Source: Apricaphanius iberus (taxonomy: Eukaryota; Chordata; Actinopteri; Cyprinodontiformes; Aphaniidae). From it: DNA of 64,000 bases. This document shows positions 48,749 to 59,202 of this stretch, piece after piece. The notes beneath the pieces are model-generated. The model saw only the letters and a program-made list of their open reading frames with translations, had not been told where the DNA came from and did not search any database. The position numbers were made by a program, and so were the translations under genes. The DNA is taken from contig JAPXFQ010001676.1 in NCBI GenBank assembly GCA_028564705.1, positions 589,501 through 653,500 on the forward strand, given 5' to 3'. Within the stretch, counting starts at the first letter, position 1. Each line of letters opens with the position of its first letter.

Positions 48749-49927
48749 TATCTAACTGTCCCCATTAGTATTAATTTGTTATCCCTGTGAAATATGAAAC
48801 TCCATGTAGAAGATTTATATGGTCTAACTGTCTCCAACAGTTTAACTGCTTTCTAAATTATTCAATTTTAAAGTGAAAATGCCATTTAACTTGTAAAATG
48901 CCAATTTTAACTCCCTTAGGAAACAAACTTTGAGACAAACACTGTAAGACACAAACTCAGTTTTTAAAATAGATTAGAGATACAAAGACTATCTTGTTAA
49001 AGTTATTTCCAAACTCCTTTTTTTCAATTCTACTGTTAATTATGTTTCTTCTTCTTGTGATTCACCACATCTCCATTACAAGTTAGAAGGAATTTATGCA
49101 TGTCCAAAACAATAAGGCTATTATTCTCATTTTGTGCTAAAATGAAGGCAGTGGAGACTTCCTCATTTTGGCTGCACTGTCTTCTACAGCCCCAGGGCCT
49201 TTTCATATGGATAGGATTATTATACTGTTGACATGCAGTCACCCTGCTACTACGGAAAGTAACCCTAATTTCAATGCAAATACATTATTTCCATATAAAA
49301 CATTATGTTACATCACTTTCTCGTAAGTACTTGTCTAATATAGTGATAAATACAAACCTCAGATTCAGACTGAGGACCATTGTTTTTCCCATTTGGGGTT
49401 TTTAACCTATAAAGCAAATAAATTTAATACAAAGTGAGGACATGTTACCTGGTTCTCACTTTGGGGCACTTTCACTCAGCTCTACTGCTTGGTTTTAGAG
49501 GTATAGTGTAAATTAAGTTTTATTTAGCCTTAGGGTTAGGGTTAGATCAATAATGGTTAGGGTTAGGAAAAGTGTCTTGATTAGGCATAATACAGTCACT
49601 AAAATGAATGGGAGTCAATGAAGGCCCTCACTACTGGGTAAAACGAGAGTTTGTATGTGTGTGTGAGTGTCTGTGTTCTGTGTCAAGTGTTTTATTTTTT
49701 TATTTATTTACTTTTTTCTGTATTCAAAGATTAGAATATAGGAGAAAGCTTCATACACATCTAAAAAAAATTGAGTACCAGAAAATTGAATCAAAAATGT
49801 AATTTTATGTTTCAATATTGTAATTTGGTTGCATTGCCAAAAGGTACATTAGTTTAGATTTAGAAAATAATCTGTAAAATATGGTTAAAAACAAATCAAT
49901 GGTTAAAATGCAGAGAGCCACCACTAC
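48749..49927. other. Non-coding DNA with a short TTAGGG-like patch
   Basis: 49529-49571 contains five TTAGGG hexamers in two clusters, interrupted. It is too short to be more than an interstitial telomere-like repeat. No gene seen. Confidence 0.5.
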
Positions 49928-50665
49928 TTTAATTGGACTTGATGACGATAGAGTATAAAGACCTCTGTGTATCTGTGTGGCCCACAGAAACAAAGAGAAA
50001 GTGTTATCAGTCATCTTGAGTCTCTCTGTCTTCAACCAAAAAATCAGGTTGGAAATCTAGGGGTAATTATGGACTCTGACCTGAACTTAAACAGCCACAT
50101 CAAAGCAATAACATCAACAGCTTTTTACCATCTGAAAAACATTGCTAAGATCAGAGGAATAGTGTTGAAACCAGACTTAGAGAAACTTATCCATGCATTT
50201 TTCTCCAGCAGGTTAGACTACTGTAATGGCCTGCTCACTGGCCTTTCTAAACGAGCTGTTAGACAGCTGCAGTACATCCAGAACGCTGCTGCTCGAGTCC
50301 TGACAAGAACCAGGAAATACGACCATACTAGTCCAGTGCTCCGGTCTCGGCACTGGCTTCCTGTCGCTCAGAGAATAGAATTTAAAACAGCTCTGCTTGT
50401 GTACAAGTCTTTTCATGGTTTGGCACCAAACCATGAAAAGACTGACATGTTCGAGACATATGAACCATCTCAGGCCCTGAGAACTTCAGGGAGGGTCTCC
50501 TGGTGGTTCCCAGAGTCAACAATAAACACGGTGAGGCTGCATTTCAGTTTCAGGCAGCCAAAATATGGAACAGTCTTCATAAGGATGTGAGACAAGCCTC
50601 AACTCTAACAATGTTTAAATCCAGGCTGAAAACAGTTATTTTTATTTATTCATTTCCAGATTTAT
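49928..50665 (+). mobile_element. L2-type LINE fragment, ORF2 C-terminal part
   Basis: The frame 49967-50590 encodes KNQVGNLGVIMDSDLNLNSH, SSRLDYCNGLLTGLSKRAV, VLRSRHWLPVAQRIEFKTA and KSFHGLAPN, the ORF2 region downstream of the RT catalytic blocks. A frameshift near 50440-50505 is followed by VPRVNNKHGEAAFQFQAAKIW in the next frame. It starts at nearly the same internal point (ctttaattggacttgatgac) where the copy at 19106-20147 has its deletion junction. The 3' UTR tail is missing. Confidence 0.8.
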
Positions 50666-50839
50666 TGGACAGAGTTGAGCTACCCGGCTACTGGAATCTC
50701 ACTGTCAGAGTAATGCTGCTTTATCACCGGGTCTGTCCTTGACATGGAGAGCTCCTGTGAGCAACGGACAAAAGTGGAGGTGCCTTGGAAGGTGAGGTGC
50801 TGGGGTAAAAGTGTTAACAATTGAAGGCTAAAGTAAGTA

Positions 50840-51030
50840 AAGAAATTTCGGAAAAAATAAATAAATAAATAAATGCAGAAAAAATAAAGAAATTTCTGAA
50901 TAAATGCATGTGTAAATAAATAAATATATTTGAAATTAAATTATTTTCTTGAATGTATTTCTAGACTTATTTATTTACAATTGTACTTACCAATTTATTT
51001 ATCTATTTAATCATTCATTTATTTATTTTC
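50840..51030. repeat. AT-rich inverted tract (AAAT then TTTA)
   Basis: AAAT-rich repeats (50857-50935) are mirrored by ATTT-rich repeats (50965-51020), so the segment can fold on itself. It may be simple sequence or a decayed fold-back element. Confidence 0.4.
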
Positions 51031-51446
51031 AATTATGGAAGAGTTGTTCCTCCATATCTGTGAACCTCATGCATAGGTAATAAATGACAAACTCCACACT
51101 AAGTTAGGCTATACCGACTTATGGCATGATATATGCTTGAAATTATATATATATATATGTAGAGTTGAAAACATATGTATAAAAAAATAATTAGTCAGTG
51201 CTGACAGCAGTGAGATTAATCTTTAATAAATTATTTATTTTTATACGAGAGACTCAAAAAGCTTTTTAGAATGGGGTACTTCCATAGTTGATTCACATAA
51301 TCTTAAAAAAACAATTCATCAACTGAATAAATAAAGGCCCTTCACTTGAACTCCTGTGAAATCTCATTATATGTATTAACAACTTGGTCTGTCTTTCAGT
51401 AGGTGCTACACTTGAAACAAATATAAACATGTTTTAGTGTAAGTAC

Positions 51447-52089
51447 TGTTGTATTCTACGTTTTTGGGGCTATTTTATATCTTTAGTAAGCATTCAGAAG
51501 GTAAAAGTCTGTTTATATTATGCATGGTTGTTAAACACATCCTTGACCAGTATTTTAATTGGGCACCTTTTGAGGAACATCAGAGCCTTGGATATGGTTG
51601 GGAGTATGTGTGACCTTTGAGGACCTCTGAGACAAAGAGTTTTATTGCAGGCTGTAAAAACAGGATGTCTGTAGATTAGGGTGTTGAGATAGAAACTAGG
51701 AGTTTTGCTTGGGAGGAACCGGGACCATAAAACCATAAAACTCAGAATGAACTTTTGACCAAGAAGGAGGACACTTCCATCTTATGACTGCATAATTCTT
51801 GACAACCAGTCATTGTCAAGACACTTTTTAAAAACGTTCTGATTGGAGCAGAGACCGAGGGAGAAGAGACGCCTAGAATCCTGGGAAGTTTTGGAGTTTA
51901 TAAAAGTTATGACATGAAAACCATTCGTTGTCAGATCTTTAATCTGGCCCAGAGAAAATGGGCATGTTTCTCTGTAAAACCGCATATCTGTTAATCTGTT
52001 TAAAATAAAAGTGAGAACTGGAAATTGGCTCCATTCGTCTCTGTTTTGAACATGCACTGAATTATTTTTTGATAAAATTTAATTCTACA
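51447..52089 (+). repeat. 5' LTR with TATA box and polyadenylation signal
   Basis: A 643-bp LTR starting TGTTGTATTC and ending TTCTACA. It has a TATA-like motif TTTATAAAAG at 51897-51906 and an AATAAA at 52004-52009, giving a plausible U3-R-U5 order. It is complete relative to the 3' LTR, which lacks 51586-51917. Confidence 0.88.
51897..51906 (+). promoter_or_regulatory. LTR TATA box
   Basis: TTTATAAAAG lies about 100 bp upstream of the AATAAA in the 5' LTR, the expected place for a retroelement core promoter. It is absent from the deleted 3' LTR. Confidence 0.6.
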
Positions 52090-52091
52090 AA

Positions 52092-52108
52092 TGGTGACCT
52101 CGAACGTG
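52092..52108 (+). promoter_or_regulatory. Primer-binding site, tRNA-Trp-like
   Basis: TGGTGACCTCGAACGTG starts two bases after the 5' LTR. It begins with the TGG that pairs with a tRNA CCA end and resembles the tRNA-Trp primer site, with one substitution and one extra base. The primer identity is inference. Confidence 0.65.
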
Positions 52109-52414
52109 TGCAGAGTTTGGACCAAGATCCAGTTATTTTTAAATTAATTAATGGACGTGTATTTGCTCTATTGACAATTTGCGCAGAGTTGCATAGTTTT
52201 TAATTCTGTTGATTGGTTAATCTAATTTTGGGTAAATGTTGTCATGCAAGTTAAATATGTTTTTTGTTTTGAGCAGATTAACTGTTGCGGGCCCCGTAGT
52301 TGAAGCTGCTCATCTGTCTGTCTCTCTGTTCTGCGCATGATTGCGACCTTCTTTGCACTCCGCAGAGAAACACCGGTGCCTGCTGGGAGATGATGTTTGT
52401 TACTCTGCAGGACA

Positions 52415-52567
52415 ATGGAGCAGATGGACCGGATGGAGCGGTCCCTTCAACGACTCAAAATCGGGGCCGACCAAAGTGCGGATCGGGGCTTGAGAATTGG
52501 CATCTCAACTTCGACAGGGCGCTGTCGTAGATTCTTCAAGGCTGGCAAACGGAAGAGATTGCGGTAG
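52415..52567 (+). CDS. Short basic ORF in the LTR-element leader, 50 residues
   Basis: An ATG in a strong Kozak context (A at -3, G at +4) opens a 50-residue frame starting MEQMDRMERSLQRLK and ending in an Arg/Lys-rich tail (FKAGKRKRLR). It lies about 300 bp after the primer-binding site. I do not recognise it. It could be a leftover gag start, an upstream ORF or chance. Confidence 0.3.
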   Translation: MEQMDRMERSLQRLKIGADQSADRGLRIGISTSTGRCRRFFKAGKRKRLR

Positions 52568-55500
52568 AGCCGGGGAGCCCTACCGTAATATGTACGGATT
52601 ACCTTGTTGAAGCCGGCGTATCCCCAAACGCACGATTGAGCCACGTGAATTGGGTTGTGAAATGGTCCGGCTTTTGGTGTGTACGATTGAGGTTAGTTTT
52701 TAATAATATTGTAAAAGTACTGTATTTGATGTTTTGAGGTGACGAGCTGGTGTGTGAGGCGCATGTGCTTGTGTATGTGTGTCTGTATGTGTGTGTGTGA
52801 GATGTTTTTTTTACGCAGGCGCTTTGCGAGACGTGCTGGAGATGTTGCGTTTGTTTTAAAATGTTATAGTATAAATAATGAACTCGGGTATAATAAAATC
52901 ATTAAAATAGATAAATAAATATATAACTAAATATGATGGATAACTGAAATTAAAAAATCTATACGAATTAGCTGTGAACATTTACAACAGGCCATCAGGG
53001 CGGACGCCCAAGCTAGGTGGTGAGATGGCGAAGCTAGTTCTGCGTGGTTTTCTGCTTAATAGCACGGCAAACATACAACAGCTTTGACTATATGTTTTGA
53101 TAAATAAATTAGTGGTAATAGGCGGTTTTCTGCCATCTGTTCGAGTCTTTTGAGTGGTTTTCTGGAGGCCAGCACCGGGAAATTTCTCAAAGCAGACTAC
53201 GAAAATTGTGACAGATTGGTGTAAACCTCCGCGATAAAATAATTAATAAGGTCTAAAAGTCACCCCTTATAATGTTGTGTTTTTTGTTAATGGTTTTGGG
53301 CTGTAACGGACGTTGTAGATTCGGTGTTTTCTGTGCGGGACGGCTGTTTGGAAACATGTGTTTCAGTCCGTGTGGGAAGAACAGGAGATTGTTTTGTTCG
53401 TGCCGAATTAAAGTTTGGTAAAGTGGTATAAATTGTGCGGATTAAGACCTGGGATGCGGTATGTAATTTTCTAAAGTGTGTGTTGCGATTTTCTTGAGTG
53501 TTTTCGCCGTACGTTTTGTACTGTTTCAGGTTTCGTCGGACAAATAGAGCTAACGGTAGCACGTTGCTGTAGGCTGCTGTGCTATGCTAGCGTTTTTGCT
53601 TTTGTGTGTCAATGTGTTTTGTGGTTAAACATAACTGCATGTTCTGTGTGTTGTAAGCTAAGAGTTGATTTTGGATAGGAAGTGATTACAGACTCCTGCA
53701 GACGATTGCCTTGTTAAGACTTCAACGAATTTGTATTTTGTTAAATTTTTCTAATTAATTAGGATGTAATATTTTACATGACTGGACGTTTGTTAGAAAA
53801 CGGCCTCAAAATAACTGTTCAGATATATTTTGTTTGCTACTCATTTGGACTCCCTTCGGCAATGTTTTAGCACATTTTCTACGAAGGGCAATTTAAGGTG
53901 TTTCACATTTAACTGAACTGTTACAATACGGAGATTAAAGATTAAGAAGTACATGCTGAATTTAGTTAACTGGTTTTGCCAGAGAAGGCTCAATTTATCA
54001 CATGAGGAGAGCATGTACATTTATTGGGATAATGATGCATGTTACAATTAAACGCAAATGACTAAGAACAGTTACTCATGAGTCGATTCTGACTTGGTGA
54101 AGTTTTAATTTTTGATTTCATCTTTAAAATTAAAAAGAGGGGAGTTTATAGTCAAAATAAAAGTTGCATTTTTTTGAATCTTTAATTAGGTGGATTTGTT
54201 GCTTTTTGATTGATCTAAGCAGGATTTGATTAAGTTGGCCTAAATAAAGATAAAGCTATGAGCAGTAATTATAAGAATAGAACGAAAAGCAAACGGTGTT
54301 AATTGGAAAGCAACAAACTGGTCTAAATTATTTTTAATAAGCACCGTGTTGAATGGTACAGAGAATGAGTGTGTGATTTAAATAAGTATCATTTATGCTA
54401 AAATTATGTTTGGCTTATTTCTGATGGCTCTATAGACTTTAGAAATATAGCTTAGTCTCTGAATGAATGACCTAAAGGAGACTGGTGTTAAAATTATTTA
54501 CACAATTGAACATTCTTAAGGATTTTGTGGACACTAAATGCTTATTGGATTTATCAAATTTCAACTGGGGTTCAAGAAGTAACCCAGCATATTTCAATTA
54601 ATGTTTTTACCATGCAAAACAATACTTATCATAGTGATATTTTCTAAACTAGTGGGATTTGAATGTTTAAGTTTGAAAAAAAAGAAAACATTAAAACACA
54701 GTCATCTTTAAGGCATCAGTTTGTTTTTAAACAGGCTGGGGATAAATTTGGAATTGGTCTAAGGATTGAAAGTAACAACTAAATTCTTTGGTAGATTTGT
54801 TTAAGAACAAGTAATGAATATCAGCGGTGATCGAAATGATGGTTTAATTTAAAAGTAAGAAGTAAATTCTAATTCATTTATTCTGATCGTGTAGAAGCAA
54901 AATGTGATTGGAGCTACATTGAAATAATTTTTTACCATATATTTGAATGCACATTTTGTTTTGACAAATAAGAATTGGTTTTAGTTTTAAAGTTTAAGAT
55001 TAATCTTTCAGATGTTATTCATTAATTGTTAGCTAGTCTACTTGATGCTGAGAGTTAATCTACATGTCCTAAAACATTTTGGAACAGTTCTGATCATAGA
55101 ATAATGGCATAATATATCATTTGATTAGTGGGGACTCTGTAACTGACAATTTATTTAGATTTTTTGATTTTATTTTCTTTATTTTTTCTTATTTTTTTCT
55201 CTTTCTCTCTCAAAATTTATATATTTGTATCGATTTGGATTCTGACCCAGATTTCTGAATTGCGGTCTGCTTATTAATGAGAACTTTGGAAAATGTTAAT
55301 TTGAGAAGCTGGATTAAAGAAAACATGATTCAGTGGTAATTTCTTTGACATTTGTTTAGAAGCTTCAATTAAATTTAGTGTTTGTACTTTGAGACATAGA
55401 AGGAGATAATTGGGATACTGTAAAAATGCTGGTTTTTGTTTTTTATTTTAATGCTACTAGTTTTTGTTTAGAGAAATCTTATCTCTTGAACCTCCTTTAT

Positions 55501-58106
55501 TGAATTTTTTTGTTTTACTGCTAAGGGGAATTAGACTACTATGTATCCTACAAAAATTTAAGAGGAGTTTTAGTTGCACAAATCAGTTTGACTATGTTTG
55601 ATTCACTTCACAGAATCTGACAGATGTTCTTGAAGTATGAACTGTTTCGTTATTTACAACCAGAATATCTTGCCCAGTTGGCTTTTTGTGTTTGTTTAAA
55701 GAGGAATCATATAAGCAAAAGTTACTTTGAATTTAGATTGGATTGTGTTAATAAATAAGTACTTTAGGTTTGATAGTCTGCGATTACATTAATTGGAGCA
55801 AGGAGTGAGACAGGCTTTGTATGCACAACAAGCCTGCAAGTCTCATAGAATTCTTTACGAAAGTTGTTCCGTCATTTTGTTTCATGTTTTTTGGTTTTCA
55901 TAATTTTTTTATGCTTTGGGTTATTTCTTTCTCTGCATTTGTTTTACTAACTTTTTTTTTTTTTGGTTGTCTGAGCCAGCTTGATAGAGATCCAGTACAC
56001 TTAAGTGAGGGGGAGTTGGAGACTGGATCGTTATTGGTAATTGCTCAGATGGGAGGAGCTTCACAGGTAACCTTGACAACACCAACAACAGTTATAATTG
56101 GAGGGGAACCTAGTTGGACATCTTTATCTCACTGTAAGTAGCATACTTATATTAGCAGAAATTATTAATTGATTAAAGGGACAGAGTCTGGGAAAAGTGG
56201 TGTGAAGTCTGAATTTCAAAGGGGTTTAGTTCAATATGAGCTATTCGTCTCAACCTCAGTGAAGCGAAACCAGGAGAGCCACTTTTCCATAGAGACTGTT
56301 TACAAGAGGGACAGAAAAAAGGGGATAGAACCTTTGCAGATGGTTATTGCCTTTATTTTTGTTATTGCAATGTTTTAGTGGTGCTTTAGCAATATCTAAC
56401 AGAAAAATCCAGCCTTTTTTTTTTTTTTATTTTATTTTATTTATCTATTTACTTTGTGAACAGACCACTAAACTTTGAAGAAAAGAATTAGTGAATGGTA
56501 TCGATGCAGTTTATATCTGAGGAATAGACATTATGTTATGAATTGTTATGTTTGCTCTCAGACACCATTTTGTAGGACATCAACATAGAGCCTACTGATC
56601 TTACTGATTAATTTTCAGATATTTTACTCACCTCAAGGAGTTGGGAGACTGTTGAGACTGAAATGTATTGCCCAGGAAGGAAGTTATGGGGGTGATGAAA
56701 GAATTTGCAGAGTGGGTAAGACTGACTGATAGAGGTTAACCTGCGTTTTTCTATACTTTTGATTGTATTTGTGATCAGACCATAGATCTACTTGTCTGGA
56801 CATGTTTGGTAAAACTAAATAAGATTATATTGATTTGCCAAATTAGGGCATGGGACATGTATGGCTGTTTGTCCACTGTTGACGGACTCCAATGGCTGCA
56901 AGGAAGCTCGGTGCTTTCTGTTGAGACTGGATGGAATGTCTGGTCTGCTTATCTGTGGAATGTCTTGTCATAACTGCCTTTCGACAATAATGCAGGAGAC
57001 AATTTGCTGAGATTAACAAACGTTCTTGGCTTTATCCACAGCAAGCACCTGAGGAAATGGGGAGAAGCACAAAGCTGCTGCCCCAGTAGGACAGGCCTGT
57101 CGGGTGCTGGATGGGAAAACATGGATCTTTTCCTGTGCCCAGGTTTGGTGAATTTGAAGATAATTGGATACTTTAAATTTATAGGTTTAGTTTTGTTAAT
57201 TTATACTTGGAAAATTTACAGGGTCTGACAGCTAAAGTGGGAAAAACTCAGGCTAACTAGGTTAGTTTTTGCGTACTTTATGGGATATATTTATGGGTTT
57301 TTTAAGCTGTAAGGAAGAATTCAGAAACAATGCGTAAATGTTAAATTAATCATTTGATTCCATACCAGGTTTTCTTAATGGCATCAGATCGCATCTTCCT
57401 GCACCTGAATGAATTGGCTGTGTTTGGGAAATGGTCAATTACGGGAGTAATTTACCATTAAAGAGGGATTATTATTGTAATCATCTGATTATGATTTCAT
57501 TTGGAAAAGACAGTTCCTTTATAGACATTTACTGAATGCAGCTCCCAGCAGCCTTGGACGGAATGCCAGCGGTGCGGAAGAGAAGATATGAACTTTTAAA
57601 AGAACAAAAATGTTACTTCTAACTATTTTTTTGTTTCACGGGGTTCTTCCCACTTTAAGTTTGATTTATTTCAGAATATAACATAGTAATAATGTCTATG
57701 TTCATGGGTTTTCTAAGCTTCTTCCACAGTATTAACATGTATCAAGTCAGATTTAATTATCTCTTCACATTTAAGACATTCTTATACATATGTTTTTACA
57801 TTTTTGGGTTTTGAATTTAGTAGTTTTTGGGAATTGTTAAAATAATATTTTTTTGTATAATGCCAAAAGAGGGTGAATTTATAATTAACAGATTGACATG
57901 TTTGAGTAATGGGAGTTAAGGTTAAAAAGGTATTTTAACAGGTTGAGTTTTGAATTTTAATCTGGAAGTCTTGATGTGGTATCATATGAAAGACTTCATG
58001 TTTTAAACTGATAAAATTTCTTGGGTTTGACATTTTTTTGCACTCTCAAATGCTTTTAGATCTTAAGTTTTAAACACTAACCCTGAAGGAGAGTACAGAG
58101 GAGTTA

Positions 58107-58140
58107 TCAATCTATTTGAAAATAGATTGAAAGAGGGATT
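58107..58140 (+). promoter_or_regulatory. Hairpin and polypurine tract before the 3' LTR
   Basis: The purine run gaaagaggga (58129-58138) ends two bases before the 3' LTR and is the likely primer for plus-strand DNA synthesis. Directly upstream, and overlapping it by two bases, is a perfect 10-bp stem (58107-58116 and 58121-58130) with a TGAA loop. Confidence 0.7.
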
Positions 58141-58454
58141 TGTTGTATTCTACGTTTTTGGGGCTATTTTATATCTTTAGTAAGCATTCAGAAGGTAAAA
58201 GTCTGTTTATATTATGCATGGTTGTGAAACACATCCTTGACCAGTATTTTAATTGGGCACCTTTTGAGGAACATCAGAGTTCAAACCATTCATTGTCAGA
58301 TCTTTAATCTGGCCCAGAGAAAATGGGCATGTTTCTCTGTAAAACCGCATATCTGTTAATCTGTTTAAAATAAAAGTGAGAACTGGAAATTGGCTCCATT
58401 CGTCTCTGTTTTGAACATGCACTGAATTATTTTTTGATAAAATTTAATTCTACA
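58141..58454 (+). repeat. 3' LTR with a 332-bp U3 deletion
   Basis: 314 bp, matching 5' LTR positions 51447-51585 and 51918-52089. The missing part is replaced by a 3-nt filler, ttc. The AATAAA (58369-58374) is kept and the TATA box lost. Only two substitutions separate it from the 5' LTR in the shared parts. Confidence 0.88.
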
Positions 58455-58654
58455 GTACCCATTGGTGTTAATGATGAATGCATATCCCCTTCTGTTAACT
58501 GCAAAAGTAAAGGTAGTGTGATGCTTATGATATGATTAATTTCTGTTTTAATTTTCACAATTTTTCATAAATGTGCTCGTATGTTCTAATCACTAAATTG
58601 TAATTTATGCTTTCTTCTAATTATTCTATGTTTTAATATTCACATTTTGTAATC

Positions 58655-58722
58655 TTGTAAAGCACCTTGAATTCCCTTGTGTTGAAAGTGTGATACATAA
58701 ATAAAATGTCCTTGCCTTGCTT
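58655..58722 (+). mobile_element. L2-type LINE 3' tail
   Basis: 'tgtaaagcaccttgaattcc' is followed by 'acataaataaaatgtccttg' and a CTTGC-type repeat, as in the tails at 19106 and 39214. Any upstream body (58460-58655) is too decayed to recognise. Confidence 0.6.
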
Positions 58723-59159
58723 AATACAATAACATTGTCTTGAACTACTATGACATTTTTCAGGCTGGCATTTTAGAATAACAATCCATTTTGCAATGAC
58801 CCAAAGAGCTACCAGCCAGTATTTCTAATCTCTTAGACATGTCCAATCATATAAGGTGTTAACATTGCATTTAGTTATTTTTGCAAGTCTAAGTTTTTAG
58901 GTGAAGAACTTAAACATATATTTGTCTAAATAGTAACAATAAATCACCTTTTAATTGGGGTCAACGTACATGCCCAGATTCTTCATTGAAAAAGTAGTCA
59001 TTTGAGGGCTGTAAGGTCAAGCACTCTGGAAATAGGCTTTTTTCAACCCAAATACTCACTATTTAAGTACATTTACAGGCATATAGAGAACACCGCGGTA
59101 AGAAGACCAGGGTTCATTCTGCTGACAAGGGCATTGCTGGAGCATGTATGAGGAAAAAA

Positions 59160-59202
<43 letters not shown>

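Larger units (their letters stand above)
52090..58140 (+). other. Non-coding interior of the LTR element
   Basis: About 6 kb without a recognisable gag, pol or env frame. The first 900 bp is richer in G and C; 53700-56000 is AT-rich. In five sampled 60-base lines (54121, 54241, 54781, 54841 and 55561) I count 56 G and 28 C on the plus strand, a marked C deficit. Possible splice or structure signals cannot be told from sequence alone. Confidence 0.7.
51443..58458 (+). mobile_element. 7.0-kb LTR retroelement, non-coding interior, recent insertion
   Basis: Two direct LTRs beginning TG and ending CA (51447-52089 and 58141-58454) are bounded by the 4-bp target duplication GTAC (51443-51446 and 58455-58458). 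A primer-binding site follows the 5' LTR and a polypurine tract precedes the 3' LTR. The shared LTR portions differ at two positions in about 312 bases, so the insertion is young. The 6-kb interior has no plus-strand frame above 106 codons and no protease, RT, integrase or envelope motif. It resembles a large non-autonomous LTR derivative and would need enzymes from a related retroelement. A 4-bp duplication fits several retrovirus-like and Ty3-like lineages, so the parent lineage is open. Confidence 0.88.

Noticed and set aside
49529..49571. Telomere repeats
   Set aside because: Five interrupted TTAGGG units only; too few for a telomere or a fusion site.
51443..58458. Tandem segmental duplication as explanation for the two 58141/51447 copies
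   Set aside because: TG...CA ends, the GTAC duplication, the primer site and the polypurine tract at the right places fit LTRs far better.
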